Assembly: GCF_003732265.1 (NCBI RefSeq)
Contig: NZ_MOBK01000008.1
Span: 1 to 64,000, forward strand
DNA: 64,000 nt
Direction of reading: 5' to 3'
From: Pseudomonas brassicacearum
Lineage (GTDB): Bacteria; Pseudomonadota; Gammaproteobacteria; Pseudomonadales; Pseudomonadaceae
The notes under the pieces were generated by a model. The model saw only the letters and a list, made by a program, of their open reading frames with translations, had not been told where the DNA came from and did no database searches. Of this stretch, positions 56,176 through 64,000 are shown piece by piece. Every line of letters begins with the position of its first letter. The first letter of the stretch is position 1. The position numbers and the translations under genes are program-made.

Positions 56176-56266
56176 TGTGGGAGCGAGCCTGCTCGCGAAG
56201 AGGCAGTCAGCTTCAACGTCATGGTTGAATGACCCACCGCCTTCGCGAGCAGGCTCGCTCCCACAG
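56176..56266. repeat. REPIN (GAGCGAGCCTGCTCGCGA subtype)
   Basis: TGTGGGAGCGAGCCTGCTCG at the left and its inverted copy at the right. It differs from the GAGCGGGCTTGCTCG subtype at two core positions. It lies between the convergent regulator and FrnE-like genes. Confidence 0.92.
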
Positions 56267-56287
56267 TGACCCGCGCTCGCCGCACGA

Positions 56288-56953
56288 TCAGATAACCGTA
56301 CCGCCCTTCGCCTCACTCATGATCTGCCGGATCGCCCCGACAAACGTCTCCACCGGTTGCCCGCCAGTGACGGCGTACTGCCCGTTGAACACCACCGTCG
56401 GCACTGAACTCACGCCACGGGTCAGCCACAATTGCTCTTCCTCAACCACCTCTTTGGCGTATTCATCCGACGCCAGAATCGCCTCGGCCCGCTGCCGATT
56501 GAGCCCTACGCTTTCAGCAATCTGTGCCAACTGCCCGTGATCGGACGGGTTGCCGCCGTCGGTGAAATACGCCTTGAACAGTGCTTCTTTCAGGTTGAAC
56601 TGCAAGCCTTCCAGCCCCGCCCAGTACAGCAACCGATGAGCATCAAAGGTGTTGTAGATGCGGCTGTTGCCGTCGGTGCGAAACGCAAACCCGACCTCGG
56701 CGCCACGGGCGCGGATCATTTCGCGGTTCTTCTGGGATTGCTCGGGGGTCGAGCCGTATTTTTCGCTGATGTGTTCGGTGATGTTCTGCCCTTCGGGGCC
56801 CATCTTCGGGTTCAGCTCGAATGGCTGGAAGCGGATCTCGGCCTGGACCTCATCGCGCAAAATTTCCAGCGCCCGGGTCAGGCCGTACAGGCCGACAACG
56901 CACCAGGGGCAGGACACGTCGCTGACGAAATCAATTTTCAAAGGGGTACTCAT
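56288..56953 (-). CDS. DsbA family oxidoreductase (FrnE-like)
   Basis: A 221-aa thioredoxin-fold protein with DVSCPWCVVG near residues 12-21 (CPWC active site) and a cis-Pro loop VSSVPTVVFNGQYAVTGGQP near 180. A long helical insertion lies between. There is no signal peptide, so it is cytosolic, unlike periplasmic DsbA. FrnE relatives act in oxidative stress or polyketide modification. The ATG at 56953 matches the family start; the frame upstream to 57025 is not conserved-looking. Confidence 0.9.
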   Translation of the reverse strand: MSTPLKIDFVSDVSCPWCVVGLYGLTRALEILRDEVQAEIRFQPFELNPKMGPEGQNITEHISEKYGSTPEQSQKNREMIRARGAEVGFAFRTDGNSRIYNTFDAHRLLYWAGLEGLQFNLKEALFKAYFTDGGNPSDHGQLAQIAESVGLNRQRAEAILASDEYAKEVVEEEQLWLTRGVSSVPTVVFNGQYAVTGGQPVETFVGAIRQIMSEAKGGTVI

Positions 56954-57036
56954 CACACACCTCGCTGGCTGGATCGCGCGGGAAAGCTGGAACGATACAC
57001 CCGACAGGCCCACGGTGGCAGCCATACCACAATCCC

Positions 57037-57127
57037 CTGTGGGAGCGGGCTTGCTCGCGAAGGCGTCGTGTCAGTCAACATCTGCTTTGACTGATACACC
57101 GCCTTCGCGAGCAAGCCCGCTCCCACA
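57037..57127. repeat. REPIN
   Basis: TGTGGGAGCGGGCTTGCTCG with its inverted partner. Spacer about 30 bases (GTGTCAGTCAACATCTGCTT region). It lies upstream of the DUF6124-type leader. Confidence 0.92.
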
Positions 57128-57290
57128 CTAGATCTGCGGTGTTTTTGGGGGCGTGTTTAGTTCTGTTTAAGGTTACTTCCTGAAAGCTACAGTGCCTTGC
57201 GCCATCGCCTACAACCACGTCAGAATCCGCCGGCTTGTGCGCCTGGAGGCCCGTCGGTAACTTGGTCCTGTCACTGATTTCCAGTGATCG

Positions 57291-57480
57291 GGTTTAGTAG
57301 CCCGGGTAGGTTTTATCGGATGCACAAGTGTCATTCAGTCAGGTATCCGCCTGCACTTGATGGTGGCTGTGCGCTTGGCGCCCTCGGGCGCGCCGGTTTG
57401 ATTCCTCCCGGTCTACTAACCTGCGCACAGCCGCCACCCATTCCGTTTAGTAGCGAGAGGGTTGCGGCTCTACTAGAGGA
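57291..57480 (+). ncRNA. Structured leader upstream of the DUF6124-type gene
   Basis: A 190-base non-coding block. The main stem pairs GGCTGTGCGC (57365-57374) with GCGCACAGCC (57423-57432), ten perfect base pairs, extended by GGT/ACC. Inside lie the hairpins GGCGCC-ctc-GGGCGCGCC and CCGG...CCGG. GTTTAGTAG occurs at 57292-57300 and again at 57445-57453, with the inverted CTACTAAC between (57413-57420). CTCTACTAGAG, a palindrome, touches the Shine-Dalgarno sequence. I read it as a cis-acting RNA or a mobile-repeat relic; the function is unproven. Confidence 0.5.
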
Positions 57481-57488
57481 ATGCACTT

Positions 57489-57845
57489 ATGTTCAAAGTT
57501 ACGCCGAACCCACCGGAAACCGACGACGTTTCCCCCTACGAAACCCCAGAGTCCAAAAAGCTCAACAAAGCCGCCGACCGCGCCCTCGATTACTACCTCA
57601 AACCGGTCATCCCCAAAGACACTCCGCGCAAACCCAGCACCATCTACTTCGTCGCCCCCGACACTGATCACGAAACCCTGTTGGTCAACGCCAGTGAGAC
57701 GTTGGCGTCAGCGAGTGTGATGTTGAGTGATTTCGCGGGGCAGTTGAACGGCACACAGCGTCACACGCTGCTGGGGATTCAGCACTCCGTCATGCTCGGC
57801 GAACTGGCGGTGAACCGGATGCTGGATAACGTCGTCCCGACGTAA
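57489..57845 (+). CDS. DUF6124-type small protein
   Basis: A 118-aa soluble protein that I recognise as the Pseudomonas DUF6124 group: MFKVTPNPPETDDVSPYETP at the start, a helix-rich KKLNKAADRALDYYL, TIYFVAPDTDHETLLVNASETLASASVMLSDFAG in the middle, and LLGIQHSVMLGELAVNRMLD at the end. AGAGGA lies eight bases before the ATG. There is no TM, signal or enzyme motif. The function is unknown. These genes recur in fluorescent pseudomonads, often with similar upstream structure (recalled). Confidence 0.8.
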   Translation: MFKVTPNPPETDDVSPYETPESKKLNKAADRALDYYLKPVIPKDTPRKPSTIYFVAPDTDHETLLVNASETLASASVMLSDFAGQLNGTQRHTLLGIQHSVMLGELAVNRMLDNVVPT

Positions 57846-57872
57846 TCCCCAAGCTGTAGGAACACCTAAAAC

Positions 57873-57963
57873 CTGTGGGAGCGAGCCTGCTCGCGAAGAG
57901 GCCATCACATTCAACAGTGATGTTGACTGACAGGCCTCTTTCGCGAGCAGGCTCGCTCCCACA
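57873..57963. repeat. REPIN (GAGCGAGCCTGCTCGCGA subtype)
   Basis: TGTGGGAGCGAGCCTGCTCG with its inverted copy. Spacer about 32 bases. It lies between the convergent DUF6124-type and hydrolase genes. Confidence 0.92.
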
Positions 57964-57977
57964 TTGGGTTTTGAGGG

Positions 57978-59012
57978 TTACAGAAGATTCGGGGACGGCA
58001 CCGGATCGATCTGCGCCCAATGCGAAGTGTCTTCGCGATGGGCCTGCAAGTACGGCAGCACTGCCGACAGCAACGGTGCCTTGAACGCTTCCTGGAAGCG
58101 ATGCGCCAAGCCCGGGATCAGCACCAACTGACTGCCACGAATGTGCGCCGCCAGATGCACACCATGCATCACCGGCAACAACGGATCGGCCGTGCCGTGC
58201 ACCACCAGCGTCGGCACGCGTAACTGGTTGAGCAAATCCACACGACTGCGCTCGGCGAGGATCGCCATGATCTGGCGCTTCACGCCTTCGGGGTTGAACG
58301 CCCGGTCGTAGGACTGCGCCGCTTGATGCAGCAACGCCTGCCGATCATCCGTCACCGATGGGCTGCCCAAGGCTGCCAACAAATCCGCCTGTTGTTCCAG
58401 CGCCACTTCGCGATTCGGCGCGCCACGACGCGACAGCAATTGCACCAGCGCCGCACTTGGCGCCGGCAAGCCTTCGGCCCCGGAACTGGTCATGATCAGC
58501 GTCAGGCTTTCCACCCGCTGCGGCGCCATCGCCGCCATGTGCTGGGCAATCATCCCGCCCATGCTCGCGCCCAATACGTGGAATTGCTCGACGTGCAAGG
58601 CGTCCATCAGGCCCAACGCATCGTCGGCCATGTCGGTCAGGGTGTACGGCGCCGACACCGGCAAGCCGAGTTTGTAGCGCAAGGCTTCGAACGTCAGGTT
58701 GGCCTCGGCCGGGGTTTGCCGCCAGGTGGACAGGCCGACATCACGATTGTCGTAACGAATCACCCGGAAACCCTGCTGACACAGCGCCACCACCACCTCG
58801 TCCGGCCAGTGAATCAACTGCCCGCCCAGGCCCATCACCAGCAACAAGGCAGGGTCCGACGCACGGCCGATGCTCTGGTACGCCAGGCTCACCTGCGCCA
58901 GATCGACGTGTTCGGTTGGAACGTTGATATCACAACGAGACGCCGCAAAGGACGGTAGGCCAAACAACAACGCGGCCAGAAAGGCCGCTGTTGATAAAAA
59001 TCGTGCACGCAT
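57978..59012 (-). CDS. Secreted alpha/beta hydrolase
   Basis: A 344-aa protein. The signal peptide is MRARFLSTAAFLAALLFGLPSFA, ending at AASRC. Hydrolase core: LLLVMGLGGQLIHWPD near 55, YDNRDVGLS near 85, nucleophile elbow LGASMGGMIAQ near 147, acid in HGTADPLLPV near 275, and catalytic His in PGLAHRFQE near 305. The ATG at 59012 was chosen to open the signal peptide; the longer frame to 59081 has extra unconserved residues. Ribosome binding site weak. Substrate unknown; relatives include esterases and epoxide-type hydrolases. Confidence 0.82.
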   Translation of the reverse strand: MRARFLSTAAFLAALLFGLPSFAASRCDINVPTEHVDLAQVSLAYQSIGRASDPALLLVMGLGGQLIHWPDEVVVALCQQGFRVIRYDNRDVGLSTWRQTPAEANLTFEALRYKLGLPVSAPYTLTDMADDALGLMDALHVEQFHVLGASMGGMIAQHMAAMAPQRVESLTLIMTSSGAEGLPAPSAALVQLLSRRGAPNREVALEQQADLLAALGSPSVTDDRQALLHQAAQSYDRAFNPEGVKRQIMAILAERSRVDLLNQLRVPTLVVHGTADPLLPVMHGVHLAAHIRGSQLVLIPGLAHRFQEAFKAPLLSAVLPYLQAHREDTSHWAQIDPVPSPNLL

Positions 59013-59216
59013 GAAAAACACCGAAACGCAGAACCCCAGTAGAGCGCGAGTCTGATGAAGTTTGTTCAAGCGCGCTGCCACAGTTGCGTGACAGTTTCGT
59101 GAATCTCGCCCAATGGTCGATGCGATAACTATGTAGTGCCATGGACCGTGGCAGATTTCTTTTAATGCAGCGCTTCAAGAGCGGATACGCCGCTCCCTGC
59201 ACAGAGCCACGTTGCC

Positions 59217-62200
59217 ATGAAAGAAAGCGCGTTCAGTCCCCTGCCTGTCTCCCCGCCAATCACGATGGCGACCCATCCGCCCCTGAAGAACAACCCCGAT
59301 GAAAGCCTGTTACTCAGCGCTACGGCACGCTGGCGCGACAGCAGCCAGGGCCTGCAAGCGATGTTCACCGCCGCGCCGTTGCGAACCCGACTCACTGACC
59401 CCTCGCTCAACCAACGCTGGACGGCCTATTGGGACGCCCGGGCACCCGGTACGCCGGTGTCGCGACGCGAGCGGGCGGCTCAGTTGTACCGCAGCCATTT
59501 CGAGGCCTGCGCTCAAGTGGCCTTCGCGCGCAGAACCCTGACGGCAGAGCAGTTGCAGACGCTATTGTTGATCCCTTCCCCTCCCGATTCCGGTCTGCGC
59601 CTGAACGATCAACCCCTCCACATCGAGCAGTTGACCCTGATACTGAGCGACAGCGGCACGCTGAAACTCCCGGCGGCCTGGGTCATCAGCGTGGGCGAAC
59701 GCCAACCCGTCACGCAGTGGCTGTATTTGCCGAGCCGGGCTGTTCCCGTTCAGGTCTTCAACCAGCGCAGTGACATGGAAGACTGGTTGTCTGAACAATC
59801 TCTCGTCCCGCAGGGCCTGCCCGATGATGACGTGCGGTTTGAATACGCCGCGAAAGATCAGCCTCTGACGGTCGGCATCACTGAGCAGCTGTTACGCCCG
59901 CAGTACGCGAACGCCATCGTTTTCGCTTTACCTCCAGACCTTGAAACCCTGCTGCCAGACAACCCTGTTGGGGAGGATGAACAGTCGCTGTTCGACAGTC
60001 TGTTTGCCGATATCCCCTGGCCCCAGCGCCAGGCCTCGCTGAACCGGCAGCGCGATGCACTCGAGACGCTGCTGGGCGATGAACTCGAAAGCGATCGTCA
60101 ACAAACATTCAAAGAGGCATTGAAGACGCTGGAGACGGCAGAGCAAGTCGCCGATACGGCCGCGTCCGCCCTGCTTTACAGGGCGCGCACCCTCGACTTC
60201 GTGACCATCAATCGCGAGTTCAGTGCGCTCTATCAGGCGCACAAGGATGGCCTGCGTGCCGAGGCCCAGCTTCAACTGGCGCTCAAACAGCTCGACAGCG
60301 ATGAATTCAGCCTGGTTGAAGCGGTGTTGGACTCGCCGCTCGCGGCCGATCGTGACGCGGCCATTACCGTCGCCAGCGTGACGCTGTCGATGACTGAGGC
60401 AAACACCGGCGTCAAAACCGAAGCACTCATCGGCCCTTTCGTCATCTCCCGAGCGCCGCTCGATGCCCCATCGACGCACAGTCTGTTGCTGTACTGGCCC
60501 GGCGCCGGCGGCGGTTTGCAACGGTTCGCCAATTGCGCAGAACTGGAACGGCAGGTGTTCAGGATTCAGGACGGGGACACGGTTCTGGCCTTGAGAATGA
60601 GCAAAATCGAGACCGATCCGCTGCAGTACAGCCTCAATAAACAAACGAGCCATTTCGAAGAACAAGCAGCGCACATACGCCAACAGTTTCCTGATGCAGC
60701 CCAGGCCCGGCAGCGTGCAGATGAACTGGAAAAGCTGCGCAAAAAAACGCTGGCCGCCTTGCAAGTCCCGGTGCCGGCCGCCAGGAGCCTGGCCTTCTCG
60801 CACCTGCTGGAACAAAGCCGTAGCGCGACCCTTTTTTCTTTGCTGCCCAGCTGGCTGGCCAGGTTATCGGGCGCCGAACGCGTTGAGCTCAAGGGTTTGT
60901 TCCAGGGCTACATTCTGGCAATGCGCCGTAGTCATGAACAGCTGGAGATCGCCCTTCCCTCCCGTGACGATTTCACCCGCCAGCAGGTGCAAGCCCGTCT
61001 GCGCAAAGACTTCTCGCTCAATGGGCATTTTGTCGTGCAATTGGATCTGCCCGACTCGGTGACGCTGCAAAAACAATTATCCGATGGCGCGGCCCCTGGA
61101 ACCCCGCAGAAACTCGTCGCAGTGCCCAGTGCAAGCCGCAGCAAAATGTCACTCGAAGAACTTGTCCAGCTCAACGTCGACCCTACGCCCTCGATGCAGC
61201 TGGAACCCCTGTCACTGCGATTGGGATTTATGCGACTTGAAGTCACGGCGACGGATGAAACCGAACGCCAGGCGTTGGCAAGGGGTATCACCCAGCCTTG
61301 GTTGCGCAAGACGCTGCCCGAGCTGGACTTGTCCCAAGCCTACGAAAACCTGATTCGCGACGCCTTCATGGGCTCGGCCAGCGAGACCGCTTTCGTGAAA
61401 GAGTACCGGCGTGAATGCCTGATCGAGCCCTGGCGCCTGATGCTGCAATTGCAGGGGACCTGCGCACGCCTGCAAAAGCTGATCAATCAACACGAATGGC
61501 AGATTTTGAACATCGCCATTGATGCCGACACCCCGCAGGCCTGGAACGTTGAAAGCAAGCGCATTGTGCTCCTGCCGGCGTACCTGAGCGCCGGTGGCAA
61601 GGACACGCCGAACGAGGGCCCCACCACGTTGTCGGGGGTGACGTTCATTCAAGAGCAAGTCAGCGGGACAACCCTGCTGTATCTGCCGGACAGCCCCGAC
61701 GGCCAGTGCCTGCGTCGCTACGACAATCTTGAGACGGCTCGCCGGGCCTTGTTCAATGCGTGCCTGCGCAGCGAGATGGTCAGTTACCTGGCAGGACGCG
61801 CCTTGCATGGCACAGTGAGAGCTCATGAAAGCCGCATCAACCAGGCCGTGCTCAAGCATTTCAACGCGATGATCGGGATTGGCCTGCCCTGGCCGAAAAC
61901 CACCTCACTGTCGGCCCATTTGCTCAATGCGCACATGGGGCGACTGATCGAAGCGCATCGCGCAACCTCCCGCTCCAACAATGCCTTGTACCTGGAACGC
62001 TACGCGCTCAGCGGTCCGAGGGCGTTCAACTACATGAAAATGGCCTTGGGCATGGTGCCCTTTGTCGGCGCGGGCATTGCTCTCTACGATGCCTGGCACA
62101 GCGCCAACCAAGCCGTCGCGGCCCTGTTGCGTGGTGAGGCAGGCGACGGCCTGACGGAGATTGAATCGGCGGTGCTGTCACTGATCGATGCCGCCATGGA

Positions 62201-64000
62201 CCTACTTCCTGGCGCGTCCGCAGGATCCCGGTCAGCCAAGGGCGCACGTTCACTGACCCGGCTTCGTCAACTCAACGCATTGGGCAAAAGCGCGGGGGCG
62301 CTGCAAGGGAAGTCAAGGCGCCAGGCGCGGCATGGCTTCAATCGCTTCGCCGGTTACGATTACCAAAAGCCGATCTCTCTTGCCGGCTTGCAACCGGCCA
62401 CCCACGGGATCTACCGCAACATTTACCGGCACGCAGACGGCGACTTTATCGTGCGCCAGGGGCGCATCTTCCAGGTTGAACGCAGTACGGATTCACGTAA
62501 CTGGCGACTGACCGGCACTCATCAAAAAACCTATAAACAACCCATCGGCCTTGATGAGGCGGGCCGTTGGGACACTTACTTCGGTGTCTACGGAGTGACC
62601 TTTGAGGGTGGCGGACTGGGCGGCGGTGGGGTGCTCGGGCACCTGGCGGACGGGCTGGACCCGCTCTGGCCGGCGGCCATTCGCGCACGCCTGCCACGCT
62701 GGTGGGCCGATCATGCCTTTCGCCGCCATCACCAATTGACCGAAGCCGCCGATGACTTCGCCCCGAAACTCGACACCCAAGTCCCGCGGACCAATGCCCT
62801 GATCGAAGAGTACAACGCCAGTACCGAAGCTCATCGCCCGACGCTGATGCCCGCGATAGAAGCCGCGTGTATCGGCGACATCGAACTGGCCGGCAGGCGC
62901 TACCAGACGCTGGTTGAACTTTCGCCCCTCACTCACGGCAACAAAAAACGCGTGCTGCGGGACATGCAGAGCCATGACGCCTTGTTGATCGCTGACCGGT
63001 ACAAACAACGGGTGTACTTTGCCAACCGTCGGACAAACCCGCTGATCGACAGCATCGACGCGCTTGTCGAGCACCTTGATGAACTGCCGGACGACGCGCT
63101 CAGTGAGCGTTTCCAGATGCTGCGAGACATCCGCAAGTTACGTGTGGATTTTGTACGCGAGCTGGATCAAGTCGATGCAGGTATGCGCAATCTCAACCTG
63201 TGGTACGAACGCATAACGGTCAGCAGCCACAAGGCACAACTGACCGGCGAAGTCATGATGTTGAACAAGCGGCTCAGCGAGACCAACCTGCTCTACTTGA
63301 GAACCGGCCACCTGCTGGAAATCGTCAAACGCTTTGACACCACCCCGGATATCTCCTGGTTCTATCTGCAAGGACAGGCGGAGAATCTGCGGGCCAAAGT
63401 CGATCGCGCGTTGTTCACCCAATACAGCCTGCCGGAAGTCACCGCCACCAGAGCCCAGCGCAACCAGATATTGCAGGAGTGCCTGGATCTGTATGGGCAG
63501 TTTCGCCGCGACATGAATGCCTGGACCGCGAGCTATCCGCAGCACTTCCATCTGGACGCCGTCGCCCCACTGCTGGAGGGTATCGAGAAAATGGCCGAAC
63601 GAGCGCGCAGGGCCATCGATCAGCCGGCCCCTCCTTCCCCCGGCGGGCAACGCAGTAAAAAAGTTTTCACCACCGAAGATGATCATTTGCTGATCGGGGT
63701 GGAGCATTGGGAGTCGACTACCCAGACGCACCGATACACGGTGACAGGTCGGGGCGGATACGAGGAAATCTGGGAACTGGGCGCCAACGGCAAGTCTCGC
63801 CTGCTGAACCCGCAGACACAGACGTCTGGAGCGCCACAAAGAAACCTTCAGGCCTTGGTCGAAGATGCCAATAACCGTCTGCGATCCCAGGAAACCTACA
63901 AGGCCAGGGTTCAAGCCTATGCGGCTCAGGACATGCTTGGGGTCGATCTGGAGCACGTGATGGTCAGCGAGGCCAGCGAGCTGAACCGTCGCGCCCTCAC
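59217..64000 (+). CDS. Giant dermonecrotic-toxin-domain-like protein (5' part, runs off window)
   Basis: An open frame of about 1594 codons from the ATG at 59217 with no stop before the window end. It begins MKESAFSPLPVSPPITMATH. Most of the protein is helical. A hydrophobic stretch (MKMALGMVPFVGAGIALYDA, residues ~937-960) resembles the translocation-like segment of large Pseudomonas DUF6543 (dermonecrotic toxin domain) proteins. A Gly-rich turn (EGGGLGGGGVLGHL) lies near 1130. There is no signal peptide. The Shine-Dalgarno sequence is weak; ATG 59265 is an alternative. The C-terminal effector part, which would show the activity, is outside the window. Family call from memory. Confidence 0.7.
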   Translation, partial: MKESAFSPLPVSPPITMATHPPLKNNPDESLLLSATARWRDSSQGLQAMFTAAPLRTRLTDPSLNQRWTAYWDARAPGTPVSRRERAAQLYRSHFEACAQVAFARRTLTAEQLQTLLLIPSPPDSGLRLNDQPLHIEQLTLILSDSGTLKLPAAWVISVGERQPVTQWLYLPSRAVPVQVFNQRSDMEDWLSEQSLVPQGLPDDDVRFEYAAKDQPLTVGITEQLLRPQYANAIVFALPPDLETLLPDNPVGEDEQSLFDSLFADIPWPQRQASLNRQRDALETLLGDELESDRQQTFKEALKTLETAEQVADTAASALLYRARTLDFVTINREFSALYQAHKDGLRAEAQLQLALKQLDSDEFSLVEAVLDSPLAADRDAAITVASVTLSMTEANTGVKTEALIGPFVISRAPLDAPSTHSLLLYWPGAGGGLQRFANCAELERQVFRIQDGDTVLALRMSKIETDPLQYSLNKQTSHFEEQAAHIRQQFPDAAQARQRADELEKLRKKTLAALQVPVPAARSLAFSHLLEQSRSATLFSLLPSWLARLSGAERVELKGLFQGYILAMRRSHEQLEIALPSRDDFTRQQVQARLRKDFSLNGHFVVQLDLPDSVTLQKQLSDGAAPGTPQKLVAVPSASRSKMSLEELVQLNVDPTPSMQLEPLSLRLGFMRLEVTATDETERQALARGITQPWLRKTLPELDLSQAYENLIRDAFMGSASETAFVKEYRRECLIEPWRLMLQLQGTCARLQKLINQHEWQILNIAIDADTPQAWNVESKRIVLLPAYLSAGGKDTPNEGPTTLSGVTFIQEQVSGTTLLYLPDSPDGQCLRRYDNLETARRALFNACLRSEMVSYLAGRALHGTVRAHESRINQAVLKHFNAMIGIGLPWPKTTSLSAHLLNAHMGRLIEAHRATSRSNNALYLERYALSGPRAFNYMKMALGMVPFVGAGIALYDAWHSANQAVAALLRGEAGDGLTEIESAVLSLIDAAMDLLPGASAGSRSAKGARSLTRLRQLNALGKSAGALQGKSRRQARHGFNRFAGYDYQKPISLAGLQPATHGIYRNIYRHADGDFIVRQGRIFQVERSTDSRNWRLTGTHQKTYKQPIGLDEAGRWDTYFGVYGVTFEGGGLGGGGVLGHLADGLDPLWPAAIRARLPRWWADHAFRRHHQLTEAADDFAPKLDTQVPRTNALIEEYNASTEAHRPTLMPAIEAACIGDIELAGRRYQTLVELSPLTHGNKKRVLRDMQSHDALLIADRYKQRVYFANRRTNPLIDSIDALVEHLDELPDDALSERFQMLRDIRKLRVDFVRELDQVDAGMRNLNLWYERITVSSHKAQLTGEVMMLNKRLSETNLLYLRTGHLLEIVKRFDTTPDISWFYLQGQAENLRAKVDRALFTQYSLPEVTATRAQRNQILQECLDLYGQFRRDMNAWTASYPQHFHLDAVAPLLEGIEKMAERARRAIDQPAPPSPGGQRSKKVFTTEDDHLLIGVEHWESTTQTHRYTVTGRGGYEEIWELGANGKSRLLNPQTQTSGAPQRNLQALVEDANNRLRSQETYKARVQAYAAQDMLGVDLEHVMVSEASELNRRAL

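Noticed and set aside
57284..57667. 127-codon plus-strand frame across the structured leader
   Set aside because: It covers the stem-loop and then runs out of frame through the DUF6124-type gene. The product is a Pro/Arg-rich shadow.

Overview
This window reads as chromosome of a fluorescent Pseudomonas (P. fluorescens / P. putida side of the genus). The evidence is GC-rich coding, many REP/REPIN palindromes of the GTGGGAGCGGGCTTGCTCGCGA type, and gene order that follows the P. aeruginosa argG-motY-pyrC-rnt-peroxiredoxin-bfd-bfrB-grxD and nth-PA3496 neighbourhoods (recalled synteny, not searched). No rRNA, tRNA, IS element, CRISPR array or complete prophage was seen.

Layout. (1) 0.1-6.9 kb is an envelope-stress locus: colR-colS, the convergently placed methyltransferase-inaA-small secreted protein operon, and on the other side of colR a membrane sulfatase-fold enzyme plus a PAP2 phosphatase. 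A 17-bp sequence in the colR/sulfatase gap fits the published ColR consensus at every position. (2) 6.9-14.9 kb is housekeeping: groEL-groES, fxsA, a HugZ-like protein, an SDR, apbC/mrp and metG. (3) 15.0-19.8 kb holds an Rnf-type cluster with order A-B-D-G-E, then nth and a 59-aa gene. The Rnf cluster is strongly altered: rnfC is absent, RnfB has no membrane anchor and carries a long tail resembling the RnfC C-terminus, and RnfA/RnfE have lost Fe-S ligand cysteines while the flavinylation threonines of RnfD and RnfG remain. (4) 19.9-21.7 kb has a LuxR-type response regulator and an AT-rich stretch with an orphan membrane protein. (5) 21.9-34.8 kb is conserved core: argG, motY, pyrC-rnt, a peroxiredoxin, the bfd-bfrB iron store, grxD, a molybdopterin enzyme, argF with an orphan ABC ATPase, phzF-like and ybaK genes.

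(6) 35.2-40.3 kb is the glycerol regulon (glpF, glpK, glpR, glpD). (7) 40.5-47.6 kb is the acidic amino acid system: two AauR-type boxes, a -24/-12 promoter, gltI-gltJ-gltK-gltL, aauS-aauR, then glpM stranded away from glpD. (8) 47.9-49.5 kb holds a pair of half-size drug/metabolite-transporter-like proteins and a MipA-family outer-membrane protein. (9) 49.6-56.2 kb looks like a self-contained, undescribed sigma-54 module: a perfect 7-bp palindrome and a -24/-12 promoter precede a HAD phosphatase, a class III aminotransferase and an alpha/beta hydrolase, followed by an NtrB-like kinase and an NtrC-like regulator with an intact GAFTGA. (10) 56.2-64.0 kb is more accessory: a DsbA/FrnE-like protein, a DUF6124-type small protein behind a highly structured leader, a secreted alpha/beta hydrolase, and the first ~1594 codons of a giant dermonecrotic-toxin-domain-like protein that runs off the window.

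The best candidates for something new are the remodelled Rnf complex (15.0-18.9 kb) and the sigma-54 phosphatase/aminotransferase/hydrolase module (49.6-56.2 kb). Next come the interleaved inverted repeats at 52.7-52.9 kb and the structured leader at 57.3-57.5 kb. All family names come from reading the translations. No database search was run, and comparisons with E. coli or P. aeruginosa proteins are from memory.
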